Part shown: piece by piece, positions 33,428-42,878 of the stretch
How the letters are laid out: each line of letters opens with the position of its first letter
Numbering within the stretch: the first letter of the stretch is position 1
From: Amaricoccus macauensis_A
Lineage (GTDB): Bacteria; Pseudomonadota; Alphaproteobacteria; Rhodobacterales; Rhodobacteraceae
Length of the DNA stretch: 64,000 nucleotides
Assembly (NCBI RefSeq): GCF_049800915.1
Contig: NZ_JBNAFY010000008.1
Span: 145,884-209,883, forward strand
Direction of reading: 5' to 3'
The notes under the pieces: model-generated
The model's database searches: none
What the model saw: the letters and a program-made list of their open reading frames with translations, nothing else
What the model was told of the DNA's origin: nothing
Translations under genes and position numbers: made by a program

Positions 33428-34480
33428 TCACCAGACCTGTCCGCGCGCCACGACCGGCGTCGGCCCTTCGGCCTGCGAGCCACGGACGAGTTGGACCTCG
33501 TCCAGCATATTCGCAACGACACAGGCGTGATTGGGCACAATCCGAACCCGATCGCCTACCTTCAATCCGATCTCGTCGGCTTTAAGGATCCCATGCTCTT
33601 CCGACAGGGCCTCGACAGCGATGTCATCACGGCCCAGCACATGGCCATGCCCTTTCAGCCCGAGCAGGTCCGAGGTCAGGACCTTCGAGCCCGAGTCGAT
33701 AATCGCGCGGCCTGGCGCGGGCACCGACACAACCGTTGCAAGCACCGTCAAAGCGCAATCATCCCATGTGCAGGTGCCACGAGTGACCAGTGAGCGATCA
33801 TTGTAGATGTAGGTGCCGGCGCGATATTCTGTGGCTGCGGGGACGTCCTGCGCCTGCCACATGCCCGGCGTCCCGCCGCTGGAAACCAGTTTGACCTCCA
33901 GCCCCCGCGCTTCGCAGGCGGCTACGGCGCGCTGGAGCCAGTTCTGCACTTCGGCATCCCGTCCCACGGGCGGATAGGTCATCAGGCCGGCGAACCGCAG
34001 ACCCGGCAATCCGGCAATACCCGCCGCCAGTTCGGCTGCGGCGTCCGGCATTTGTACGCCACAGCGCCCGGCCCCGGTATCACACTCTACAAGCACGGCC
34101 AGGGCGTCGGGCGCATTGGAGAAAGCCTCCGAAAGGCCTTGCGCGATGTCGAGGCTGTCGCATACGACCGACAGGCGCACCTTCCCGGCCAGCCTGCGCA
34201 GCCGTTCCAGCTTGACAGCACCAAGAATATTATAAGTCAGCAAGACATCGTCGACGCCACCCTCGGAAATCATCGCCTCGGCCTCAGAGATCTTCTGGCA
34301 GGTGATACCGACCGCGCCTGCCTCGATCTGGCGGCGTGCCAGCCGAGGCTGCTTGTGGGTCTTGATATGGGGCCGAACCTTCATTCCATGCGCATCGCAA
34401 TGCGCCTGAAACCTGGCAATGTTTGCCTCGGCGATGTCGAGATCGACCAGTACGGCGGGTGTATCGATATCGGGAAACAT
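33428..34480 (-). CDS. PLP enzyme, D-threonine aldolase / D-serine dehydratase-like
   Basis: The 350-residue alanine-racemase-fold protein has the PLP lysine region VRPHIKTHKQP near residues 36-46, an SSGGTPGMW loop, EYRAGTYIYND, and a C-terminal metal-site sequence PNHACVVANMLD whose His and Cys match the zinc ligands of the D-serine dehydratase subgroup. It should cleave or dehydrate a D-beta-hydroxy-amino acid. Its ATG overlaps the stop of the MlrC gene (TGATG). Aldolase and dehydratase cannot be told apart here; RidA next door favours dehydratase. Confidence 0.85.
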   Translation of the reverse strand: MFPDIDTPAVLVDLDIAEANIARFQAHCDAHGMKVRPHIKTHKQPRLARRQIEAGAVGITCQKISEAEAMISEGGVDDVLLTYNILGAVKLERLRRLAGKVRLSVVCDSLDIAQGLSEAFSNAPDALAVLVECDTGAGRCGVQMPDAAAELAAGIAGLPGLRFAGLMTYPPVGRDAEVQNWLQRAVAACEARGLEVKLVSSGGTPGMWQAQDVPAATEYRAGTYIYNDRSLVTRGTCTWDDCALTVLATVVSVPAPGRAIIDSGSKVLTSDLLGLKGHGHVLGRDDIAVEALSEEHGILKADEIGLKVGDRVRIVPNHACVVANMLDEVQLVRGSQAEGPTPVVARGQVW

Positions 34481-35946
34481 CACAGGACCTCCAGCTCGTG
34501 GGGCTTTTCGACGATCGGCCAGAGAGGTCGGGTCAGGCGGGTATAGGCATTCTTGCGTGGATCGTTCGGATAGGGCCCCTCAACGGCCGCGTAAATTACC
34601 TCCGCCGCCATCGGCGCAAATGCACCGTGAAAATGGTTGGTCGATTTCACGACAAGGATCTTTTTCGCGGTGGCCTCGACACCGAGATTGGTGAACAGGT
34701 CCGGCGAGAAGGCCTGTGCCCGGTTGGAGTTCAGCACGATCTCGATCCCCTGCGTTTCGATCACAGCACAGTCTCCCAATGGCACCACCGAGGTACCGAA
34801 GCTCTGCACTGCATTACGTTGAATCTGTCGGATCATCACATCCGCATCGACCGGATCACCTGCGGCGTCCGATGTCTTGCCGCCAAAGCGGAGCTTCATC
34901 CGCACACCCTCGCCTGCTGCAAGACACAGGCGGACCGCCATTGGATCCCAGATCGTTCCGAAAGCAATGTCCGTCAGGCCCATATCCAGAGCCGTGCGCA
35001 AAATGATCGTACTGTCGCCAGCTACGCCGCCGCCAGGATTGTCCCAGACATCAGCAATCACCACGGGCCCGTGGGGGGCTGCAGCGGCGTATTGCAGTGC
35101 CTGTCGGGCCGAGAGGAACTCCGGCGTGGCTGAGCCGCGGAAGGAGAAGAGCTCCATACCCAGTTCCCGCGAAAGCCGGTCAGCAGTGGCGCGGTCATTG
35201 TCGGTAATCGCGATCACCTTCGCGCCAAGGTCAGGAGAATCGCCTGCCATGAAGCCATGGATCACCGAGATGGAAAGCGCGGTGCCCCTATCTTCCAACC
35301 CGATCAGCCGGTCGACAAAGCTTCGCATCGGGTCGCGGCTGGTGGGCAGCACATCCATCATTCGGACATCGAAGATTGACATGACGGGCTTGATCTCGCC
35401 CCGTGCAGCCCGGAGCGTCAGGTCCACACAGGCCTCCCCGGTCTCTACGAAATCGGTGTGCGGGAACTCCTTGAACACGGTGATGATATCGGCGTTGTCC
35501 GTCCGCCGCGCACTCAGATGGCTGTGGGGATCGAAGCTGACGCCGATGGCCACGTCCGGACCCACTATGCACCGAACCTCCTCGATCAGCACACCTTCGC
35601 AATCTACGCAATTGTCAGCGATCATCGCACCGTGCAGGCCCAGCACCACGGCGTCGACTGGAAGTGCGGCGCGAAGCTGGGCGAGCACTTCCTCACGCAA
35701 CCTGTCCCAGGTCGGGCCATTTACGATGCCGCCCGGCTCGGCCCAGGTAGCCGTGCCTTCGATCAGTTCAATCTCACCACCCGCCGCGCGCCGGCGCAGG
35801 GCCGGGAACACCGCGCTACAGAGCGTAGGAGTATCGGGATGCTCACCGGGCGGAGCGTAGAAGCTCTGGGCGAAATCGGTGAAGTCGGCCCGAAGCGGCG
35901 AGAAGGTATTGCATTCCGTCGCGACGGACGCACAGAAGACGCGCAT
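34480..35946 (-). CDS. M81-family metallopeptidase (MlrC-like)
   Basis: The 488-residue protein starts MRVFCASVATECNTFSPLRA and has the family blocks DAVVLGLHGAMIADNCVDCE, GVSFDPHSHLS and VIADVWDNPGGGVAGDSTII. MlrC removes linear peptides after microcystinase action, and the wider family (DUF1485 plus MlrC C-terminal domain) contains amidases of unknown substrates. I chose ATG 35946; the open frame adds 17 codons without better support. It lies between the TRAP binding-protein gene and the PLP-enzyme gene, so it probably releases an amino acid from an imported amide or peptide. Confidence 0.85.
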   Translation of the reverse strand: MRVFCASVATECNTFSPLRADFTDFAQSFYAPPGEHPDTPTLCSAVFPALRRRAAGGEIELIEGTATWAEPGGIVNGPTWDRLREEVLAQLRAALPVDAVVLGLHGAMIADNCVDCEGVLIEEVRCIVGPDVAIGVSFDPHSHLSARRTDNADIITVFKEFPHTDFVETGEACVDLTLRAARGEIKPVMSIFDVRMMDVLPTSRDPMRSFVDRLIGLEDRGTALSISVIHGFMAGDSPDLGAKVIAITDNDRATADRLSRELGMELFSFRGSATPEFLSARQALQYAAAAPHGPVVIADVWDNPGGGVAGDSTIILRTALDMGLTDIAFGTIWDPMAVRLCLAAGEGVRMKLRFGGKTSDAAGDPVDADVMIRQIQRNAVQSFGTSVVPLGDCAVIETQGIEIVLNSNRAQAFSPDLFTNLGVEATAKKILVVKSTNHFHGAFAPMAAEVIYAAVEGPYPNDPRKNAYTRLTRPLWPIVEKPHELEVL

Positions 35947-36006
35947 TTTGAGAAACCTGTTTGCTGGAACCGGTGGCAGGATGCTACCGGTCCGCATGTG
36001 GTCGGA

Positions 36007-37044
36007 TTACTGGAGGTAGACGCTGCCGTTGGCGGTACCGACCTCGGTTCTAAGCAGGTCGAGAAGCTCGCCAGCTTTCGCATCAAGGTTCTCTTCCACA
36101 TGGGCCTCGAACACAGGCTGGGCCGCTTCGGCCATGGCGCTGCGCTGTTCGGCAGTCAGGGCGGTAACCTCCATCTGATCCATGAGCCCGGCGAGCCCGC
36201 GATCCGATGCCTCGATGATCCGGCTGATGCCGCGGCTCGCTGTCACGCAGTTCTCTGCCGCATGATGCAGAACCGTCTGCTCATGCTCGCTCAGCCCCTC
36301 ATAGAAGGACCTATTGATCATGAGGGTGTAAGGTGAGAACAGGTGATTGGTCAGCGTCATGTATTGCTGCACCTCGGCGAAGTTCGCGAACGATATGATT
36401 GGTACCGGATTCATCTGGCCGTCGATCACCCCGGTCTGCAGACCGGAATATACCTCACCCCAGGCCAGCGGATAGGCCTCGGCACCGAGCGCCTGCATGA
36501 TCTTCTGGTGCGACGGCAGCGTCATGGTGCGCACGCGGATACCGTCGAAATCCGAAAGCTCCTCGATTGGGCGCTGCGAGTTGGTCACCGCGAAAAAGCC
36601 GCCGGTATCGGGAAAGCCCAGAACGACGACATCACCCAGCTCCGCCTGTATATCCTCGGCCAGCGCCATGCCAAAGGGGCCATCGAACAACTCGTAGGTC
36701 GCACTGTTGTCGGCAAAGGCGAAGGGCAGATTCAGGACGTCGATGCGCGGATAGTAGCTGGCAAGAGCTCCGGTCGAGGTAAGGGTCGCCTGAATGACGC
36801 CGTCCCGCACCATCTGGACGTGCTCCGCGGCAGTGCCAAGCTGATTGGAGCCATAGACCTCCACGTCGATGCTACCGTTCGTGCCTGCTTCCAGGATGTT
36901 CGAGAAGACAGCGGTGCAGGCATGGGCCGGGTTCTCGAAGGGATCGGCCTTGTTGTCATGGCCGAACTTGATGGTGCCACCAGCATAAGCCGCGTTGGCG
37001 GTCACTGCGGCAGCGACGGCCACGGTTGTGAGCAGGTATTTCAT
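36007..37044 (-). CDS. dctP: TRAP transporter substrate-binding protein (second system)
   Basis: The 345-residue protein has a signal peptide (LLTTVAVAAAVTANAAYA-G), IKFGHDNK at the mature start, IRVRTMTLPSHQKIMQALGA and WGEVYSGLQTGVIDGQMNP, as in DctP. AAGGAGAAG precedes ATG 37044. It differs clearly from the protein at 6337. Downstream catabolic genes suggest a peptide- or amino-acid-like ligand, which is inferred. Confidence 0.92.
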   Translation of the reverse strand: MKYLLTTVAVAAAVTANAAYAGGTIKFGHDNKADPFENPAHACTAVFSNILEAGTNGSIDVEVYGSNQLGTAAEHVQMVRDGVIQATLTSTGALASYYPRIDVLNLPFAFADNSATYELFDGPFGMALAEDIQAELGDVVVLGFPDTGGFFAVTNSQRPIEELSDFDGIRVRTMTLPSHQKIMQALGAEAYPLAWGEVYSGLQTGVIDGQMNPVPIISFANFAEVQQYMTLTNHLFSPYTLMINRSFYEGLSEHEQTVLHHAAENCVTASRGISRIIEASDRGLAGLMDQMEVTALTAEQRSAMAEAAQPVFEAHVEENLDAKAGELLDLLRTEVGTANGSVYLQ

Positions 37045-37076
37045 TCGGACTTCTCCTTGTTGATGTGAGGCGGTTG

Positions 37077-38360
37077 TCAGGCGAATCCGAGTAGACGCGG
37101 CAGCCAGAGGGCAGCGTCCTCCCAGAAGGCAAAGACGAAGAGCACGGCCGCTTCGGCGATGAGGAACGGGAAGAGTTTCAGCGAGATGCGTTCCAGCTTC
37201 TCGCCCGTTACCGAGGACAGTACGAAAAGGCAGGCGCCAACGGGGGGCGTCATCAGCGAGATGTTCAGTGCCAGCACGAAGATGATCCCGGCATGGATCG
37301 GCTCGAGACCAACCTGTTCGGTCAGGGGCACAAGCACGGGAGCAAGGATGATGAGGATTGCGGTGATGTCCATCACCATGCCCACGACCAGCAGTAGCCC
37401 GATGATGATCGCGATCACCACGTAGCGGTTGTCGGACAGACCCAGCACGCCCTCGGCAATGAGTTGCGGGATGCGCTCGAAGCTCATCCACCAGCCCAAA
37501 ATGCCGGCGAAGGCGATGATGACGAAGATCACGCCCGTGATCCGCGCGGTGCGCACCAGCATTCCATAGAAATTGCGCAGGGTCAGCGTGCGGTAGATGA
37601 AGATGCCGATAAAGAGCGCGTAGGCAACAGCAATCGAGGCCGCTTCGGTCGGGGTGACGACCCCGCCCAGAATGCCTCCCAGGATAATCACGGGCATTGC
37701 CAGAGCCGTCAAAGACGACACGAAGGTGCGCCAGACTTCGCCGAGCGTTGCACCGCGTACCGCCTTGGGCAGATTTTCGCGGTTCCCGCCAATGGCGATC
37801 ACGCTCATGCAAACCAGGCAAATTACCAGCCCCGGGACGACACCAGCGGCAAACAGGCCGGCAATCGATACGCCCATCAGGGAGCCGTAGACCACCATCA
37901 GCCCCGAGGGCGGGATCGTCGGTCCGATGATCGATCCCGCAGCCGTCACCGCGCAGGCATAATCACGCCGGTAGCCTTCCTTCACCATTGCCGGCACGAG
38001 CGTGCGTCCGAAGGCTGCGGCATCGGCGGTTGCTGACCCGGTGAGCCCGGCAAAGAAGACCGAGGCCAGCATGTTGGTATGCGCAAGCCCACCCCGGAAA
38101 CGGCCCACCAGGACCCGAGCCAACTTGACCAGGCGGTCGGTGATACCTGTGTCGTTCATGATCTCGCCCGCCAGGATGAAGAACGGCATCGCGAGAAAAG
38201 GGAAGATGTTGAGCCCGTTGAAGATCTTGGACGGCCCCATAGCAAGGAACTGTGTCCCACCCATGTCGATCAGTCCGACGACACCGGCCAAGCCGATGGC
38301 AAAGCCGATGGGCATGCCGAAAAGGATGAGGAGGATGAATGCGGAAAGGGCCCAGATCAT
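37077..38360 (-). CDS. dctM: TRAP transporter large permease (second system)
   Basis: The 427-residue membrane protein matches DctM, with FLAMPFFILAGEIMNDTGIT, IGPTIPPSGLMVVYG and the late NISLMTPPVGACLFVLS block. The start overlaps the DctQ stop by four bases, so the two permease subunits are translationally coupled. Confidence 0.93.
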   Translation of the reverse strand: MIWALSAFILLILFGMPIGFAIGLAGVVGLIDMGGTQFLAMGPSKIFNGLNIFPFLAMPFFILAGEIMNDTGITDRLVKLARVLVGRFRGGLAHTNMLASVFFAGLTGSATADAAAFGRTLVPAMVKEGYRRDYACAVTAAGSIIGPTIPPSGLMVVYGSLMGVSIAGLFAAGVVPGLVICLVCMSVIAIGGNRENLPKAVRGATLGEVWRTFVSSLTALAMPVIILGGILGGVVTPTEAASIAVAYALFIGIFIYRTLTLRNFYGMLVRTARITGVIFVIIAFAGILGWWMSFERIPQLIAEGVLGLSDNRYVVIAIIIGLLLVVGMVMDITAILIILAPVLVPLTEQVGLEPIHAGIIFVLALNISLMTPPVGACLFVLSSVTGEKLERISLKLFPFLIAEAAVLFVFAFWEDAALWLPRLLGFA

Positions 38361-38863
38361 ACCGCTTCCTCCTCGAATTCGGGTTCGCTGTGATCGCCAA
38401 GATCACGAATGAGCACGAGGATCATTTGTAGCGAGGCGACAGCCGCCGCGACCGGGATGGCGGCGTAATAAGGCCGCAGACTGGTGCCGAAGATCATCGC
38501 ATGCCTGCTCGCCCCACTGTTCGCGAAGGGAATTCCGTACCATAGCACATAGAGAAACAGGGCGAGCGCCAGCAGATCCATCGCAATCAGGCTCGAGCGA
38601 CGCATGGGTTTCGGGAGGCGGTCAATGAAAGCGGTCAGGCCGATATGCTCCCGGCCTGCAATGCCGCAGGATACCGCGAGAAGTGCCGCCCAGATCATCA
38701 GGTAACGGGCAAACTCCTCCGGCCAGGGCAGCTGCCAGTGAAAGTAGTAGCGGTCCGCGACGCCCAGCCAGACGTCCAGGACCAGAGCCAGCATGAGAGC
38801 CGCCACCACAGCCTCCACCACGGAATTGATCCGCGCGCTGGCATTCCCAGCCCATGTTCTCAC
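38357..38863 (-). CDS. dctQ: TRAP transporter small permease (second system)
   Basis: The 168-residue protein has four membrane segments and the DctQ motif QLPWPEEFARYLMIWAALLA near residues 43-62. The start is GTG 38863 with a strong AGGAGGT site 5 bases upstream, which settles the start codon. It heads the operon dctQ-dctM-dctP-mlrC-PLP enzyme-ridA and is divergent from the RpiR regulator gene. Confidence 0.92.
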   Translation of the reverse strand: MRTWAGNASARINSVVEAVVAALMLALVLDVWLGVADRYYFHWQLPWPEEFARYLMIWAALLAVSCGIAGREHIGLTAFIDRLPKPMRRSSLIAMDLLALALFLYVLWYGIPFANSGASRHAMIFGTSLRPYYAAIPVAAAVASLQMILVLIRDLGDHSEPEFEEEAV

Positions 38864-38881
38864 GATGCACCTCCTGATTCC

Positions 38882-38904
38882 GATATGTAACTTAGTTTCA
38901 TATC
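38882..38904. promoter_or_regulatory. Putative RpiR operator in dctQ-rpiR intergenic region
   Basis: GATATGTAAC-TTA-GTTTCATATC is a near-perfect dyad (nine of ten pairs) just upstream of dctQ. A second looser dyad, CTTCGTA (38985-38991) and TACGAAA (39011-39017), lies before the regulator gene, and GTTAC/GTAAC half-sites recur in this gap. Confidence 0.6.
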
Positions 38905-39037
38905 AATGCAGGATCAGGAGGGCGTATTCAAGCATTTTTGTGCTTCAGTTACATTTTTTGCGTGAAAGCTTGCCAATCACGTAACTTCGTAGGATATTTT
39001 GTAGCCCAATTACGAAACTGAAAGCGAAGAAGCAGAA

Positions 39038-39976
39038 ATGCCCAGATTGCAGTCAGACCTGTCCACCCCGTCAGACCTGCCCCTGCGCGGGCGTGCGACG
39101 GTGGCCGATGTCATCTCGGAACTGAACAAGCATGACGGCAAGTTCGCCACGCGTGAACAGAACGTTGCGGATTTCGTCAAGGCAAACCTCGAGGCCGTGA
39201 CTGACATGACCATTGCCAAGGTCGCCGAGGCAGCCAATGTCAGCACACCAACCGTGATCCGGTTTTGCCGGACCCTGGGCTGTGAAGGCTACCGGGAGTT
39301 CAAGCTGCGGCTGGCCCAGAACCTTGCCGTCAGCCAGCAGTATCTCCAGCCGCAGCATAGCAGTGGACTGAACGCCAATACCGGAACTCCACTGGAGCAG
39401 ATTCTGGGCACGCTCAGTTCGACCACCGCTGCGCTTCAGGCGCAGGTCGATGCCGACGTCATTGCCACGGCCAGCCGGGCCCTCACTCGATGCCGCCAGC
39501 TTGTCGTCGCGGGAATCGGAGGTGGGTCCTCGATGCTTGCCGCCGAAGCAGCCAATCGCTTCTTCCGCCTGGGTATTCCCAGCGTCTCGGTCAATGACAG
39601 CTACCTGATGCAGATGCGCGCTGCGACTCTCGGACCGGACGATGCCCTACTTCTATTTTCTTCAAGCGGTGAGGCGGATGCGGTGGTGGGCGCGGCCCGC
39701 GTGGCTCGCAGCTACGGAGCCGCGACGATCTGCATTGCCCGCACCGGATCGCTGCTGACAAGTCTCTGCGATATATCCATCGGGATCGAACTGCCTGAGG
39801 ACCCCGACATCTTCAAACCTACCGCCTCCCGCCTGGCGTATCTTTGTATACTGGATGCCTTGGCGCTTTCGGTCGCACACGAAGACGGAGATCAGACCCG
39901 CGAAAACCTGCGCCGGATCCGCGCCTCTCTCACTGCCTATCATGGAAGAATAGGCCCTCAGCCTCTGGGTGACTGA
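39038..39976 (+). CDS. MurR/RpiR-family transcriptional regulator
   Basis: The 312-residue protein has an N-terminal helix-turn-helix (MTIAKVAEAANVSTPTVIRF, residues about 57-76, and GCEGYREFKLRLAQNLA) and a C-terminal SIS phosphosugar-isomerase-like domain (VVAGIGGGSSMLAAEAANRF, LLLFSSSGEADAV, ICIARTGSLLT). RpiR regulators bind phosphosugars or related acids through SIS. It is divergent from the TRAP-catabolic operon and most likely controls it. Confidence 0.9.
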   Translation: MPRLQSDLSTPSDLPLRGRATVADVISELNKHDGKFATREQNVADFVKANLEAVTDMTIAKVAEAANVSTPTVIRFCRTLGCEGYREFKLRLAQNLAVSQQYLQPQHSSGLNANTGTPLEQILGTLSSTTAALQAQVDADVIATASRALTRCRQLVVAGIGGGSSMLAAEAANRFFRLGIPSVSVNDSYLMQMRAATLGPDDALLLFSSSGEADAVVGAARVARSYGAATICIARTGSLLTSLCDISIGIELPEDPDIFKPTASRLAYLCILDALALSVAHEDGDQTRENLRRIRASLTAYHGRIGPQPLGD

Positions 39977-40048
39977 ACCGGAAGGTTGCACAGGCTCGTG
40001 CAAATCCCAATTGCCCAGAGACGGTTTTAGCCGCAACATAAATGGGCC

Positions 40049-40600
40049 TTACCCGAGGCCCACCCCTTCCTTTCGAAGCTCCGCCTTTACCCGTAGCGTC
40101 ACATGCGCTGACACGACCCGCACGACGGGAAGCGTCTCGACATCCACGGCAAGGGCCTTGCGCTCGATCGTCGACCACGGCGAGGTTCCACTGCTCGGCA
40201 GACCGGCCCTGGAGCTTACGATATGGAAAGCGCTGATCGGGACTATTTGCGAAGGCTTCATGCCCGGGTAACGTTGCCGACTGATCAGATAACCCCGCCT
40301 GGCGAGAGCCGCGACCGCATCTCCCCCGGGGCTCGACCGGGCCAGACCCATCGCAAAAATGAGCCAGCGGTAGCGCTCCACGAACTCAGGGTTCTCCTCG
40401 CCATCTGGACCGGCATTCGCTTCATCAAAAACCATGTTCCAGCTGAGCTCCACGGCCTTCCAGCGAGCCAGCTCGAACGCCCTGTCCCGGTTGGCCGCAG
40501 CCGCGTCCCGCGCCGGATCCGACGCCTTCGGAGCGGGCCACGAGACTGTATCGATTGGCATTCGGCCGGATCGAGGTCCACCTGTCGGTGTCTGTGTCAT
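40049..40600 (-). CDS. Conserved protein of unknown function, module B
   Basis: The 183-residue protein starts MTQTPTGGPRSGRMPIDTVS after a GGGGGG ribosome site inside the preceding gene. Its stop-start overlap with the 40597 gene is ATGA. The body has a helical half (DRAFELARWKAVELSWNMVF to ERYRWLIFAMGLA) and a C-terminal half with MKPSQIVPISAFHIV and VSAHVTLRVKAELR. The broken copy in module A is at 11501-12040. This copy appears intact, which helps define the correct frame of the other. Confidence 0.68.
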   Translation of the reverse strand: MTQTPTGGPRSGRMPIDTVSWPAPKASDPARDAAAANRDRAFELARWKAVELSWNMVFDEANAGPDGEENPEFVERYRWLIFAMGLARSSPGGDAVAALARRGYLISRQRYPGMKPSQIVPISAFHIVSSRAGLPSSGTSPWSTIERKALAVDVETLPVVRVVSAHVTLRVKAELRKEGVGLG

Positions 40601-41007
40601 GCTTGCCCCCCTTCTCCATCGCGCCTGATCATTGCTCCCTTGAGAACCTGCAGGGCCTCGATCCCACGGTTCAGGGCATTGGCACAGATCTGGGCGTCGA
40701 GGACATGCGGTGCGTCCTGATCGCATTCGACAATACGATCGCCCTCGCGATAGACCGCTGGCAGGCTGCCGCCCACATAGTCGGCGATCAGGTCCCGCAA
40801 TCTACGCAGCTCAACCAAATGGTCGAGTGCGTCCGCCCCTTGCGCTACCGATGCTACGACGGAACGAGCGATCGCGGCATCTTCGGTGCCGCCCAGGGTA
40901 TCCACGGTGGCAATCAGCTTCTCGCCATCCTCCCGGAGCCAGTCCTCGAATGCCGCAGCCACGCGCTCCGCCTGGATCTCACAAGGCGTATTATCTCGAT
41001 GATGCAT
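40597..41007 (-). CDS. Conserved protein of unknown function, module B
   Basis: The 136-residue protein starts at ATG 41007 after GGGAGATAAC. It is the paralogue of the protein at 12037, with the same length and the shared blocks DWLRE-G, A-DHL-ELR-LRDL and GG-LPAV. The C-terminal third (APHVLDAQICANALNRGIEA) also aligns with KVICALECLTTLDQGVTALD. It is translationally coupled to the next gene. No function is known. Confidence 0.7.
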   Translation of the reverse strand: MHHRDNTPCEIQAERVAAAFEDWLREDGEKLIATVDTLGGTEDAAIARSVVASVAQGADALDHLVELRRLRDLIADYVGGSLPAVYREGDRIVECDQDAPHVLDAQICANALNRGIEALQVLKGAMIRRDGEGGQA

Positions 41008-41239
41008 GTTATCTCCCATGCGAATATTACGAAGTGGCGCGTTCTGCGCCGGCCCGGCATGGGCCCAGTGACTTCTGTCAATTCCGGCTCGGGAGTTCCG
41101 AAGAGCCATATGCCATCGTCATGGATCCGGCATATGGCTCTCCCGCACCCCCGGCGACGGGGATGCGAAAAAGCCGGGTTCATCAGACCCTGGGACCGGT
41201 CATCTTCCGGCCCCTCCCGGAAACGCGGGAGACCGGCGC

Positions 41240-41677
41240 TCAGTCGTGCCGCCGCGCAAGGTCCTTGCCGACAGCGGCAGCGATGGCGGAGGCCCGGGCC
41301 AGGCCACGCGCCTCCTGGATGAACAGTCGCAACTGAACAACCGAAGCGCGGACGGACCGTATCCACTCACCGTCGTCGGTCAGGTATGGCTGGGTATAGT
41401 AGTAGCCACATTCCCCGCAGCGTTCCGCGACGAGCTCCTCGGCCCTTTCGGCCTCTGCGAGCGCGGCGGAAAGCTCCGCGAGATCATCGAGAATGGGGCT
41501 GTCGAACAGCGCGTCCCGTCCCGGGTCGCGCGGCGGCGTGGCCCTGGCGATCCGCGCCAGAAGATCCTTGTCGAGACCATCCGGGCGAGATCGCATGGCA
41601 TCATGGATCTCGCAGATATTCTCGAGAGCGGATGCAATTGCGTCGATCATGCGATCGGCGTGTTTTTCATTCAGCAT
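41240..41677 (-). CDS. Conserved protein of unknown function, module B
   Basis: The 145-residue product starts MLNEKHADRMIDAIASALEN and has a helical middle with many Ala/Glu and a motif ERCGECGYYYTQPYLTDDGE whose two Cys and Tyr cluster might bind metal. The C-terminus is helical (VVQLRLFIQEARGLARAS). It has no visible counterpart in module A. I chose ATG 41677; a longer open frame to 41839 has Cys/Pro-rich sequence unlike coding sequence. Confidence 0.6.
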   Translation of the reverse strand: MLNEKHADRMIDAIASALENICEIHDAMRSRPDGLDKDLLARIARATPPRDPGRDALFDSPILDDLAELSAALAEAERAEELVAERCGECGYYYTQPYLTDDGEWIRSVRASVVQLRLFIQEARGLARASAIAAAVGKDLARRHD

Positions 41678-41854
41678 GTCTTTGACATTCCTTGATTTCG
41701 TAGAATTGACGGATCCAGCACTGCTGGTGCCGCGACATGGAGGCACCGCTCGCGCTGCTTTCGAAGAGCATGCGCACCGGGGGGGCGCGGGGTTTCGGGA
41801 GCGCGGACAACCTTCGGAATTGCCCGCGGCGCATGGCAAGCGAAATGACCGGGA

Positions 41855-42199
41855 TCATGACGGTGAGCGTCTCGAGGCTTGCGCCAGGGCAAAAAGCATG
41901 TCCCGATCGTCGAGAAGGGAACTCGGATGCCTGGTGATACGGCACGCACTCTCGTCGACATCACAGGCGCCGTTCGAGAGCGCGGCGATGATCCGATCCA
42001 GCTGCCATCTGTGGGGGTGTGGCCGATTGCTGCGAATGCTCTTGGCAAAAGCGCGTGCGGCGCGAACGCTGGCGGGATTGCCCCGATGCTTGCCCAGCAT
42101 GATCAGCGTGCTGCATTTCATGCCCGCCGTGGCGCGCGCTTTTCGGACAAGCGCGTCCCGGATGGTATGGCGAGCAGCTGTCGTCGTCTTCGTATTCAT
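41855..42199 (-). CDS. Small basic protein of module B
   Basis: The frame from ATG 42199 gives 114 residues starting MNTKTTTAARHTIRDALVRK, rich in Arg and Ala and with a segment NRPHPHRWQLDRIIAALSNG. No domain is recognised. Ribosome site is weak (GGGACGG). The composition would suit a nucleic-acid-binding protein, which is a guess. Confidence 0.45.
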   Translation of the reverse strand: MNTKTTTAARHTIRDALVRKARATAGMKCSTLIMLGKHRGNPASVRAARAFAKSIRSNRPHPHRWQLDRIIAALSNGACDVDESACRITRHPSSLLDDRDMLFALAQASRRSPS

Positions 42200-42346
42200 A
42201 GGCCGTCCCATTTGCCAAGCCTGCCGCCCCGTCATGGGGTGGCTTCAGGCGTCAATGAAGGCTGGGAGGCCCGGGCTCCTCTGGCGCATCACCGCGCCAA
42301 AGGAAAGGGTCAGGGACGGTTCAACCCTCCCCAGAGGACTGAGACA

Positions 42347-42616
42347 TCAACTGCCGGACGCGTCGTCCGCTGACGCGGCTTCCGAGGCCGTATCGGCCGG
42401 ATCCGCCTCACCTGGCTGATCGAGAAAACTTGGGCGGTTGGTGCGGCAAGGGCTCTTGTTGTGCCGCCAGCTCTCGATGAGCCCGCGGAGCATCGCGCTT
42501 TCGCAAGAGGGATAGATCCCCTCTTCGGCAAGTGCCGCATATGCTCTGACGAGTCCGGCTGGCAGTTCGAGAGTGACGGAAACGGGTCCCATCGGCTCTT
42601 TCTCAGGATCGCTCAT
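42347..42616 (-). CDS. Ribbon-helix-helix-like small protein, module B
   Basis: The 89-residue protein starts MSDPEKEPMGPVSVTLELPA after AAAGGGG. It has the same strand-helix-helix core as the module A protein at 13344 (AGLVRAYAALAEEGIYPSCE, SAMLRGLIESW) and an acidic, Ala/Asp/Ser-rich tail. Equal length (89 residues) and the same position at the head of the minus-strand run support orthology between modules. Confidence 0.62.
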   Translation of the reverse strand: MSDPEKEPMGPVSVTLELPAGLVRAYAALAEEGIYPSCESAMLRGLIESWRHNKSPCRTNRPSFLDQPGEADPADTASEAASADDASGS

Positions 42617-42878
42617 CGCGATTTCCCCTTTGAAGCAACAGCTCCTTGCGCTGTCAGAAGGAAAATTGGCCAGACCGGGAATAGCGAAGGAAGTGTGGCG
42701 CATTTCCATGCGGATCAGTTAACAGATCCTTGCGACCAGAGGCCTCCGGCATCGGTGCATCGTCACTTGCTCTGGGATCAAACGACCGGGTCCCGGTTTG
42801 ATGGGTGGTTCCCAACACGCGGAAGAACCACGCGCATCGCGAGGTCAGTTCAGCCTCGCAAAACCTCGAACAGGAAAA

